DNA of 64,000 nucleotides from Micropterix aruncella (lineage: Eukaryota; Arthropoda; Insecta; Lepidoptera; Micropterigidae), in the NCBI GenBank assembly GCA_944548615.1, contig CALYMY010000061.1:124001-188000 (forward strand), given 5' to 3'. Shown piece by piece: positions 1 to 8,760 of the stretch. The notes beneath the pieces are model-generated. The model made no database searches. It saw only the letters and a program-made list of their open reading frames with translations, and was not told where the DNA came from. The stretch's first letter is position 1. Each line of letters opens with the position of its first letter. The position numbers and the translations under genes were made by a program.

Positions 1-700
1 GGTGCAGCAGCCATGTCATGGTGGAACTTAGTAATTGCCATCATAATGGAATGCCTATACCAAATTTCACGTCTCTACGGTTGACCGTTGAGGAGTTCCC
101 TCGTCGGGAGCCAACCCTGGGTGCAGCAGCGATGTCATGGTGGAACTTAGAAATTGCCGTCATAATGGAATGCCTATACCAAATTTCACGTCTCTACGGT
201 TGACCGTTGAGGAGTTCCCTCGTCGGGAGCCAACCCTGGGTGCAGCAGCCATGTCATGGTGGAACTTAGTAATTGCCATCATAATGGAATGCCTATACCA
301 AATTTCACGTCTCTACGGTTGACCGTTGAGGAGTTCCCTCGTCGGGAGCCAACCCTGGGTGCAGCAGCCATGTCATGGTGGAACTTAGTAATTGCCATCA
401 TAATGGAATGCCTATACCAAATTTCACGTCTCTACGGTTGACCGTTGAGGAGTTCCCTCGTCGGGAGCCAACCCTGGGTGCAGCAGCCATGTCATGGTGG
501 AACTTAGTAATTGCCATCATAATGGAATGCCTATACCAAATTTCACGTCTCTACGGTTGACCGTTGAGAAGTTCCCTCGTCGGGAGCCAACCCTGGGTGC
601 AGCAGCCATGTCATGGTGGAACTTAGTAATTGCCATCATAATGGAATGCCTATACCAAATTTCACGTCTCTACGGTTGACCGTTGAGGAGTTCCCTCGTC
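1..700 (+). repeat. 119-bp array, unit 0 (left-truncated)
   Basis: The window opens inside monomer 7. Complete monomers 8-12 start at 92, 211, 330, 449 and 568, and a 14-bp stub runs 687-700. Monomer 8 is the GCGATG/GAAATTGCCGTC variant. Monomer 12 opens GAAGTTCCC instead of GGAGTTCCC. Confidence 0.96.
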
Positions 701-1420
701 CTTGTCACGTACCTCTTTCCGTAGGTTGTTTACTCCTTTTAATTCGTTTAACGCCTCGCGGGCAATATCTCTGGCTCTTTCCGGTATTTCTTCGAAATTC
801 CGAAACGGCACTTCTATTTCTGTGGTCTCCATATTGTCTCTTCTCGTTGATCAAAGGCACTGAAAATGAAAATGAAAAAGCACAGATTAAATAGTATTGA
901 AAAGTAATTAAAGAAGAAGAAGAAGACGAGATAAAAAGCAGAAGCAATGAAATGAAAAGCGTTCTAAAACCCTATCTTTTGACACCTCGCTTGTGTGTAT
1001 ATGATAAAATAAAGAATATAATATTTAATTTATTAAACGAAGCCGCGGGAAAAATACTAAAACTCCCTTGGCTCGGATCGCTACTATTGAAAACAAACAT
1101 CGTAAAATCGATAAATAAACTTTCGCAAGTATGACGAGGGCTGAAGTTACCATAGAAACAGAAATCGTTAAATCGATAAATATTCTATTGCGAGTCGGGC
1201 CACCGCCTGAGCTCGTTACTATGGAAACAAAACCGTTAAATCGATAAATCAATATACCTATACAGATATTAAATCGTCTATAATTCCGTTAATATTACTC
1301 AGATTTGAAAATTAAAAGAAGCGTTAGATGCGCAAAGCAAAACTCTATTAGATAATAATAAACAGGGAGGACTATTGATGCCTTTTAGCGCAATAGCCCT
1401 CAAACGTCGGAAGCCAATTT
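701..1420. repeat. Single-copy core, unit 0
   Basis: Exon-like fragment at 713-859 on the minus strand, X-box-like palindromes at 1146-1159 and 1215-1228, and AATCGATAAAT at 1106, 1171 and 1239. I noticed no difference from unit 1. Confidence 0.93.
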
Positions 1421-3288
1421 ATTTCGAAAAATGTGATTTTTTCATAACAATTTCTATGTTCAAAATGAAAGTTTATATAAAAAAATTCAAAATGTCAAAA
1501 TTTCGAAAATGCCATTTCGTAGAGATTTCAAAGGCCTTCGTTCTGTCCGAACACCGTAACGCGTTAGGTTTACTCTATCTCGATTTATTTCGAAAAATGT
1601 GATTTTTTCATAATAATTTCCAAGTTCAAAATGAAAGTTTATATAAAAATTTTCAAAATATCAAAATTTCAAAAATGCCATTTTGTAGAGCTTAAGCGGG
1701 GTGTCGATCTCGCCAAAGACCGCAACGCGGTAGGTTTACTCTATCTCGATTTATTTCGAAAAATGTGATTTTTTCATAACAATTTCTATGTTCAAAATGA
1801 AAGTTTATATAAAATTTTTCAAAATGTCAAAATTTCGAAAATGCCATTTTGTAGAGATTACCAAGGTCGTCGTTCTGTCCGAACGCCGTAACGCTATAGG
1901 TTTACTCTATCACGATCTTTTTCGAAAAATGTGATTTTTTCATAACAATTTCTATGTTTAAAATGAAATTTTATATAAAATTTTTCAAAATGTCAAAATT
2001 TCGAAAATGCCATTTTGTAGAGATTACCAAGGCCGTCGTTCTGTCCGAACGCCGTAACGCTATAGGTTTACTCTATCACGATCTTTTTCGAAAAATGTGA
2101 TTTTTTCATAATAATATCTATGTTTAAAATGAAATTTTATATAAAATTTTTCAAAATGTCAAAATTTCAAAAATGCCATTTTGTAGAGCTTAAGCGGGGT
2201 GTCGATCTAGCCAAAGACCGCAACGCGGTAGGTTTACTCTATCACGGTCTTTTTCGAAAAATGTCATTTATTCATAACAATTTCTATGTTCAAAATGAAA
2301 GTTTATATAAAAAATTTCAAAATGTCAAAATTTCGAAAATGCCATTTCGTAGAGATTACCAAGGCCGTGGTTCTGTCCGAACGCCGTAACGCTATAGGTT
2401 TACTCTATCACGATCTTTTTCGAAAAATGTGATTTTTTCATTATAATTTCTATGTTTAAAATGAAATTTTATATAAAATTTTTCAAAATGTCAAAATTTC
2501 AAAAATGCCATTTTGTAGAGCTTAAGCGGGGTGTCGATCTCGCCAAAGACCGCAACGCGGTAGGTTTACTCTATCTCGATTTATTTCGAAAAATGTGATT
2601 TTTTCATAACAATTTCTATGTTCAAAATGAAAGTTTATATAAAAAATTTCAAAATGTCAAAATTTCGAAAATGCCATTTTGTAGAGATTACCAAGGCCGT
2701 CGTTCTGTCCGAACGCCGTAACCCTATAGGTTTACTCTATCACGATCTTTTTCGAAAAATGTGATTTTTTCATAACAATTTCTATGTTTAAAATGAAATT
2801 TTATATAAAATTTTTCAAAATGTCAAAATTTCGAAAATGCCATTTTGTAGAGATTACCAAGGCCGTCGTTCTGTCCGAACGCCGTAACCCTATAGGTTTA
2901 CTCTATCACGATCTTTTTCGAAAAATATGATTTTTTCATAATAATTTCTATGTTTAAAATGAAATTTTATATAAAATTTTTCAAAAAGTCAAAATTTCAA
3001 AAATGCCATTTTGTAGAGCTTAAGCGGGGTGTCGATCTCGCCAAAGACCGCAACGCGGTAGGTTTACTCTATCTCGTTCTTTTGTGAAAAATGTGATTTT
3101 TTCATAACAATTTCTATGTTCAAAATGAAAGTTTATATAAAAAATTTCAAAATGTCAAAATTTCGAAAATGCCATTTCGTAGAGATTTCAAAGGCCTTCG
3201 TTATGCCCAAACACCGTAACGCGTTTTATTTACTCTATCACGGTCTTTTTCGAAAAATGACATTTATTCATAACAATTTCTATGTTCA
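1421..3288 (+). repeat. 166-bp array, unit 0 (11 monomers plus 42-bp stub)
   Basis: Monomers start at 1421, 1587, 1753, 1919, 2085, 2251, 2417, 2583, 2749, 2915 and 3081, with the stub at 3247. Private change: T to A at 2116 (AATATCTATG instead of AATTTCTATG). Confidence 0.96.
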
Positions 3289-4730
3289 GGAGTTCCCTCG
3301 TCGGGAGCCAACCCTGGGTGCAGCAGCCATGTCATGGTGGAACTTAGTAATTGCCATCATAATGGAATGCCTATACCAAATTTCACGTCTCTACGGTTGA
3401 CCGTTGAGGAGTTCCCTCGTCGGGAGCCAACCCTGGGTGCAGCAGCCATGTCATGGTGGAACTTAGTAATTGCCATCATAATGGAATGCCTATACCAAAT
3501 TTCACGTCTCTACGGTTGACCGTTGAGGAGTTCCCTCGTCGGGAGCCAACCCTGGGTGCAGCAGCGATGTCATGGTGGAACTTAGAAATTGCCGTCATAA
3601 TGGAATGCCTATACCAAATTTCACGTCTCTACGGTTGACCGTTGAGGAGTTCCCTCGTCGGGAGCCAACCCTGGGTGCAGCAGCCATGTCATGGTGGAAC
3701 TTAGTAATTGCCATCATAATGGAATGCCTATACCAAATTTCACGTCTCTACGGTTGACCGTTGAGGAGTTCCCTCGTCGGGAGCCAACCCTGGGTGCAGC
3801 AGCCATGTCATGGTGGAACTTAGTAATTGCCATCATAATGGAATGCCTATACCAAATTTCACGTCTCTACGGTTGACCGTTGAGGAGTTCCCTCGTCGGG
3901 AGCCAACCCTGGGTGCAGCAGCCATGTCATGGTGGAACTTAGTAATTGCCATCATAATGGAATGCCTATACCAAATTTCACGTCTCTACGGTTGACCGTT
4001 GAGGAGTTCCCTCGTCGGGAGCCAACCCTGGGTGCAGCAGCCATGTCATGGTGGAACTTAGTAATTGCCATCATAATGGAATGCCTATACCAAATTTCAC
4101 GTCTCTACGGTTGACCGTTGAGGAGTTCCCTCGTCGGGAGCCAACCCTGGGTGCAGCAGCGATGTCATGGTGGAACTTAGAAATTGCCGTCATAATGGAA
4201 TGCCTATACCAAATTTCACGTCTCTACGGTTGACCGTTGAGGAGTTCCCTCGTCGGGAGCCAACCCTGGGTGCAGCAGCCATGTCATGGTGGAACTTAGT
4301 AATTGCCATCATAATGGAATGCCTATACCAAATTTCACGTCTCTACGGTTGACCGTTGAGGAGTTCCCTCGTCGGGAGCCAACCCTGGGTGCAGCAGCCA
4401 TGTCATGGTGGAACTTAGTAATTGCCATCATAATGGAATGCCTATACCAAATTTCACGTCTCTACGGTTGACCGTTGAGGAGTTCCCTCGTCGGGAGCCA
4501 ACCCTGGGTGCAGCAGCCATGTCATGGTGGAACTTAGTAATTGCCATCATAATGGAATGCCTATACCAAATTTCACGTCTCTACGGTTGACCGTTGAGAA
4601 GTTCCCTCGTCGGGAGCCAACCCTGGGTGCAGCAGCCATGTCATGGTGGAACTTAGTAATTGCCATCATAATGGAATGCCTATACCAAATTTCACGTCTC
4701 TACGGTTGACCGTTGAGGAGTTCCCTCGTC
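3289..4730 (+). repeat. 119-bp tandem array, unit 1 (12 monomers plus 14-bp stub)
   Basis: Monomers start at 3289, 3408, 3527, 3646, 3765, 3884, 4003, 4122, 4241, 4360, 4479 and 4598, and GGAGTTCCCTCGTC (4717-4730) is a truncated thirteenth. Monomers are nearly identical. Monomers 3 and 8 share the same changes (CCATG to CGATG, TTAGTAATTGCCATC to TTAGAAATTGCCGTC), and monomer 12 opens GAAG instead of GGAG. The shared variant exactly five monomers apart indicates an intermediate 595-bp duplication. Each monomer holds short inverted repeats: CCATG-T-CATGG, CGGT-TG-ACCG, and a GC-rich hairpin around TCCC-TCGTC-GGGA. Open frames of 61 codons here bridge monomers and are frame artefacts, because 119 is not a multiple of 3. 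Confidence 0.97.
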
Positions 4731-4742
4731 CTTGTCACGTAC

Positions 4743-4889
4743 CTCTTTCCGTAGGTTGTTTACTCCTTTTAATTCGTTTAACGCCTCGCGGGCAATATCT
4801 CTGGCTCTTTCCGGTATTTCTTCGAAATTCCGAAACGGCACTTCTATTTCTGTGGTCTCCATATTGTCTCTTCTCGTTGATCAAAGGCA
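4743..4889 (-). pseudogene. Exon-like fragment: first coding exon of an unrecognised host gene
   Basis: Reading the minus strand, an AG-free tract rich in T and C (GCTTTTTCATTTTCATTTTCAG) is described here by its parts: it ends in TTTTCAG at 4890-4892 and resembles a 3' splice acceptor. Twenty-seven bases of leader follow. ATG is at 4862-4860 in strong Kozak context (A at -3, G at +4), with an in-frame TGA seven codons upstream. Forty codons follow, starting METTEIEVPFRNFEEIPERA and ending NNLRKE. They are rich in E and R and look helix-forming, with about 44% GC by my count, above the AT-rich flanks. The segment ends GAG|GTACGT, a strong donor in phase 0. Read-through gives a stop after 56 codons, at 4692, inside the 119-bp array. 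No further exon exists in the unit, so this is a fragment. I do not recognise the protein. Chance resemblance remains possible. Confidence 0.5.
4860..4863 (-). other. Start codon context of the exon-like fragment
   Basis: AATATGG on the minus strand has A at -3 and G at +4, which is the favoured eukaryotic context. The upstream in-frame TGA makes this the first methionine of the frame. Confidence 0.4.
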
Positions 4890-4940
4890 CTGAAAATGAA
4901 AATGAAAAAGCACAGATTAAATAGTATTGAAAAGTAATTA

Positions 4941-4955
4941 AAGAAGAAGAAGAAG
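4941..4955 (+). repeat. (AAG)5 microsatellite in the core
   Basis: Five AAG units, followed by ACGAG. On the minus strand this is a CTT pyrimidine run about 50 bp upstream of the putative acceptor. It has the same length in the units I compared. Confidence 0.85.
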
Positions 4956-5175
4956 ACGAGATAAAAAGCAGAAGCAATGAAATGAAAAGCGTTCTAAAAC
5001 CCTATCTTTTGACACCTCGCTTGTGTGTATATGATAAAATAAAGAATATAATATTTAATTTATTAAACGAAGCCGCGGGAAAAATACTAAAACTCCCTTG
5101 GCTCGGATCGCTACTATTGAAAACAAACATCGTAAAATCGATAAATAAACTTTCGCAAGTATGACGAGGGCTGAA

Positions 5176-5189
5176 GTTACCATAGAAAC
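5176..5189. promoter_or_regulatory. X-box-like motif (RFX-type site), copy 1
   Basis: GTTACCATAGAAAC fits the published X-box pattern GTYNCC-AT-RGNAAC at every position. It lies about 310 bp upstream of the ATG of the exon-like fragment, within the range where X-boxes are found in ciliary gene promoters. Pattern match seen; function inferred. Confidence 0.4.
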
Positions 5190-5244
5190 AGAAATCGTTA
5201 AATCGATAAATATTCTATTGCGAGTCGGGCCACCGCCTGAGCTC

Positions 5245-5258
5245 GTTACTATGGAAAC
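5245..5258. promoter_or_regulatory. X-box-like motif (RFX-type site), copy 2
   Basis: GTTACTATGGAAAC fits the same pattern with one mismatch (T for the second C of the left arm). It lies 69 bp from the first motif and in the same position of the triplicated segment. Confidence 0.35.
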
Positions 5259-5503
5259 AAAACCGTTAAATCGATAAATCAATATACCTATACAGATATT
5301 AAATCGTCTATAATTCCGTTAATATTACTCAGATTTGAAAATTAAAAGAAGCGTTAGATGCGCAAAGCAAAACTCTATTAGATAATAATAAACAGGGAGG
5401 ACTATTGATGCCTTTTAGCGCAATAGCCCTCAAACGTCGGAAGCCAATTTATTTCGAAAAATGTGATTTTTTCATAACAATTTCTATGTTCAAAATGAAA
5501 GTT

Positions 5504-5512
5504 TATATAAAA
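5504..5512 (+). promoter_or_regulatory. TATA-like motif, one per 166-bp monomer
   Basis: TATATAAAA occurs at about position 54 of the first monomer and at the same place in all eleven monomers of the unit, although the monomers diverge elsewhere. It may be a TATA box or may reflect AT-rich composition. No transcript start can be shown from sequence. Confidence 0.3.
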
Positions 5513-5748
5513 AAATTCAAAATGTCAAAATTTCGAAAATGCCATTTCGTAGAGATTTCAAAGGCCTTCGTTCTGTCCGAACACCGTAACGCGTTAGGTT
5601 TACTCTATCTCGATTTATTTCGAAAAATGTGATTTTTTCATAATAATTTCCAAGTTCAAAATGAAAGTTTATATAAAAATTTTCAAAATATCAAAATTTC
5701 AAAAATGCCATTTTGTAGAGCTTAAGCGGGGTGTCGATCTCGCCAAAG

Positions 5749-5761
5749 ACCGCAACGCGGT
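5749..5761. repeat. Perfect inverted repeat of the B-class 166-bp monomers
   Basis: ACCGC-AAC-GCGGT is a 5-bp stem with a 3-base loop. It is present in all B monomers and lost in the A and C classes (for example GCCGTAACGCTATAGG), so it is a class-specific structure. Confidence 0.7.
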
Positions 5762-7318
5762 AGGTTTACTCTATCTCGATTTATTTCGAAAAATGTGATT
5801 TTTTCATAACAATTTCTATGTTCAAAATGAAAGTTTATATAAAATTTTTCAAAATGTCAAAATTTCGAAAATGCCATTTTGTAGAGATTACCAAGGTCGT
5901 CGTTCTGTCCGAACGCCGTAACGCTATAGGTTTACTCTATCACGATCTTTTTCGAAAAATGTGATTTTTTCATAACAATTTCTATGTTTAAAATGAAATT
6001 TTATATAAAATTTTTCAAAATGTCAAAATTTCGAAAATGCCATTTTGTAGAGATTACCAAGGCCGTCGTTCTGTCCGAACGCCGTAACGCTATAGGTTTA
6101 CTCTATCACGATCTTTTTCGAAAAATGTGATTTTTTCATAATAATTTCTATGTTTAAAATGAAATTTTATATAAAATTTTTCAAAATGTCAAAATTTCAA
6201 AAATGCCATTTTGTAGAGCTTAAGCGGGGTGTCGATCTAGCCAAAGACCGCAACGCGGTAGGTTTACTCTATCACGGTCTTTTTCGAAAAATGTCATTTA
6301 TTCATAACAATTTCTATGTTCAAAATGAAAGTTTATATAAAAAATTTCAAAATGTCAAAATTTCGAAAATGCCATTTCGTAAAGATTACCAAGGCCGTGG
6401 TTCTGTCCGAACGCCGTAACGCTATAGGTTTACTCTATCACGATCTTTTTCGAAAAATGTGATTTTTTCATTATAATTTCTATGTTTAAAATGAAATTTT
6501 ATATAAAATTTTTCAAAATGTCAAAATTTCAAAAATGCCATTTTGTAGAGCTTAAGCGGGGTGTCGATCTCGCCAAAGACCGCAACGCGGTAGGTTTACT
6601 CTATCTCGATTTATTTCGAAAAATGTGATTTTTTCATAACAATTTCTATGTTCAAAATGAAAGTTTATATAAAAAATTTCAAAATGTCAAAATTTCGAAA
6701 ATGCCATTTTGTAGAGATTACCAAGGCCGTCGTTCTGTCCGAACGCCGTAACCCTATAGGTTTACTCTATCACGATCTTTTTCGAAAAATGTGATTTTTT
6801 CATAACAATTTCTATGTTTAAAATGAAATTTTATATAAAATTTTTCAAAATGTCAAAATTTCGAAAATGCCATTTTGTAGAGATTACCAAGGCCGTCGTT
6901 CTGTCCGAACGCCGTAACCCTATAGGTTTACTCTATCACGATCTTTTTCGAAAAATATGATTTTTTCATAATAATTTCTATGTTTAAAATGAAATTTTAT
7001 ATAAAATTTTTCAAAAAGTCAAAATTTCAAAAATGCCATTTTGTAGAGCTTAAGCGGGGTGTCGATCTCGCCAAAGACCGCAACGCGGTAGGTTTACTCT
7101 ATCTCGTTCTTTTGTGAAAAATGTGATTTTTTCATAACAATTTCTATGTTCAAAATGAAAGTTTATATAAAAAATTTCAAAATGTCAAAATTTCGAAAAT
7201 GCCATTTCGTAGAGATTTCAAAGGCCTTCGTTATGCCCAAACACCGTAACGCGTTTTATTTACTCTATCACGGTCTTTTTCGAAAAATGACATTTATTCA
7301 TAACAATTTCTATGTTCA

Positions 7319-8760
7319 GGAGTTCCCTCGTCGGGAGCCAACCCTGGGTGCAGCAGCCATGTCATGGTGGAACTTAGTAATTGCCATCATAATGGAATGC
7401 CTATACCAAATTTCACGTCTCTACGGTTGACCGTTGAGGAGTTCCCTCGTCGGGAGCCAACCCTGGGTGCAGCAGCCATGTCATGGTGGAACTTAGTAAT
7501 TGCCATCATAATGGAATGCCTATACCAAATTTCACGTCTCTACGGTTGACCGTTGAGGAGTTCCCTCGTCGGGAGCCAACCCTGGGTGCAGCAGCGATGT
7601 CATGGTGGAACTTAGAAATTGCCGTCATAATGGAATGCCTATACCAAATTTCACGTCTCTACGGTTGACCGTTGAGGAGTTCCCTCGTCGGGAGCCAACC
7701 CTGGGTGCAGCAGCCATGTCATGGTGGAACTTAGTAATTGCCATCATAATGGAATGCCTATACCAAATTTCACGTCTCTACGGTTGACCGTTGAGGAGTT
7801 CCCTCGTCGGGAGCCAACCCTGGGTGCAGCAGCCATGTCATGGTGGAACTTAGTAATTGCCATCATAATGGAATGCCTATACCAAATTTCACGTCTCTAC
7901 GGTTGACCGTTGAGGAGTTCCCTCGTCGGGAGCCAACCCTGGGTGCAGCAGCCATGTCATGGTGGAACTTAGTAATTGCCATCATAATGGAATGCCTATA
8001 CCAAATTTCACGTCTCTACGGTTGACCGTTGAGGAGTTCCCTCGTCGGGAGCCAACCCTGGGTGCAGCAGCCATGTCATGGTGGAACTTAGTAATTGCCA
8101 TCATAATGGAATGCCTATACCAAATTTCACGTCTCTACGGTTGACCGTTGAGGAGTTCCCTCGTCGGGAGCCAACCCTGGGTGCAGCAGCGATGTCATGG
8201 TGGAACTTAGAAATTGCCGTCATAATGGAATGCCTATACCAAATTTCACGTCTCTACGGTTGACCGTTGAGGAGTTCCCTCGTCGGGAGCCAACCCTGGG
8301 TGCAGCAGCCATGTCATGGTGGAACTTAGTAATTGCCATCATAATGGAATGCCTATACCAAATTTCACGTCTCTACGGTTGACCGTTGAGGAGTTCCCTC
8401 GTCGGGAGCCAACCCTGGGTGCAGCAGCCATGTCATGGTGGAACTTAGTAATTGCCATCATAATGGAATGCCTATACCAAATTTCACGTCTCTACGGTTG
8501 ACCGTTGAGGAGTTCCCTCGTCGGGAGCCAACCCTGGGTGCAGCAGCCATGTCATGGTGGAACTTAGTAATTGCCATCATAATGGAATGCCTATACCAAA
8601 TTTCACGTCTCTACGGTTGACCGTTGAGAAGTTCCCTCGTCGGGAGCCAACCCTGGGTGCAGCAGCCATGTCATGGTGGAACTTAGTAATTGCCATCATA
8701 ATGGAATGCCTATACCAAATTTCACGTCTCTACGGTTGACCGTTGAGGAGTTCCCTCGTC
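7319..8760 (+). repeat. 119-bp array, unit 2
   Basis: Twelve monomers plus stub. Variant monomers are 3 and 8 and monomer 12 opens GAAG, as in unit 1. I noticed no private change. Confidence 0.96.

Larger units (their letters stand above)
5100..5281. repeat. Degenerate 65-68-bp triplication in the core
   Basis: Three related segments each pair a (G)TTAC-TATGG-AAAC-like palindrome with AATCGATAAAT about 15-25 bp downstream. AATCGATAAAT occurs at 5136-5146, 5201-5211 and 5269-5279, at spacings of 65 and 68 bp. The palindrome is clear in copies 2 and 3 and decayed in copy 1 (CTACTATTGAAAAC). This is a third, older tandem duplication, independent of the 119- and 166-bp families. Confidence 0.75.
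4731..5450. repeat. Single-copy core of the HOR, reference copy
   Basis: This is the only part of the unit not made of the two satellites. From left to right it holds a minus-strand exon-like segment (4743-4889), an (AAG)5 run (4941-4955), an AT-rich stretch with no recognisable signal (about 4956-5080), a degenerate 65-68-bp triplication with X-box-like and ATCGAT motifs (about 5100-5281), and about 170 bp of AT-rich sequence with nothing I recognise before the 166-bp array. Small open frames on both strands (60, 75 and 80 codons) overlap one another and lack convincing composition, so I did not call them. Confidence 0.9.
3289..7318 (+). repeat. Reference HOR unit (unit 1), complete 4,030 bp
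   Basis: This is the first complete unit and is used as the reference for sub-feature positions. Its blocks are the 119-bp array (3289-4730), the single-copy core (4731-5450) and the 166-bp array (5451-7318); 1,442 + 720 + 1,868 = 4,030 bp. The three junctions look the same in every unit, so the composite was assembled once and then amplified whole. The unit carries one private change that I noticed: G to A at 6382. Confidence 0.97.
5451..7318 (+). repeat. 166-bp tandem array, unit 1 (11 monomers plus 42-bp stub)
   Basis: Monomers start at 5451, 5617, 5783, 5949, 6115, 6281, 6447, 6613, 6779, 6945 and 7111, with a stub at 7277-7318. The central 50 bp defines three classes: A (GATTTCAAAGGCCTTCGTT), B (GCTTAAGCGGGGTGTCGAT) and C (GATTACCAAGG). 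The order is A B C C B C B C C B A. The ends are A-type and B and C alternate inside. B at 6115 reads GATCTAGCC where the other B monomers read GATCTCGCC. C at 6281 reads GCCGTGGTTC. C at 6613 and 6779 end ACCCTATAGG. The stub resembles the start of monomer 6. All monomers keep TATATAAAA and the ATTTCGAAAAAT-like start. Private change: G to A at 6382. Confidence 0.96.

Noticed and set aside
3334..4709. Repeated 61-codon open frames across the 119-bp array
   Set aside because: Each frame bridges two monomers, and 119 is not a multiple of three, so the frames overlap and shift. They are a geometric by-product of the tandem array and have no start signals or family resemblance.
3289..4730. CRISPR array
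   Set aside because: Repeats are contiguous 119-bp monomers with no unique spacers, and the context is eukaryotic satellite DNA.
4735..4977. 80-codon minus-strand open frame overlapping the exon-like fragment
   Set aside because: It reads the same DNA in another frame and starts with a run of L, F and S from the CTT/TTC tract. The 40-codon frame with splice and Kozak signals is the better reading.
4982..5282. 60-codon plus-strand and 75-codon minus-strand open frames in the core
   Set aside because: They overlap each other, cover the X-box-like triplication, and show no motif or composition typical of a protein.
4731..5450. Transposon with terminal repeats as the origin of the core
   Set aside because: I saw no terminal inverted repeats, target-site duplication or transposase or reverse-transcriptase fragment at the core borders.
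5451..7318. CENP-B box in the 166-bp monomers
   Set aside because: The GAGCTTAAGCGGGG region of B monomers was tested against NTTCGNNNNANNCGGGN. The TTCG half is absent (TAGA instead), so there is no match. The 119-bp GTCGGGAG region also fails.
6150..7430. Open frames of 89 and 94 codons in the 166-bp array, rich in F, K and M
   Set aside because: Composition simply mirrors AT-rich repeat DNA. One frame runs into the 119-bp array, and single substitutions (10560) and monomer indels break the others without consequence.
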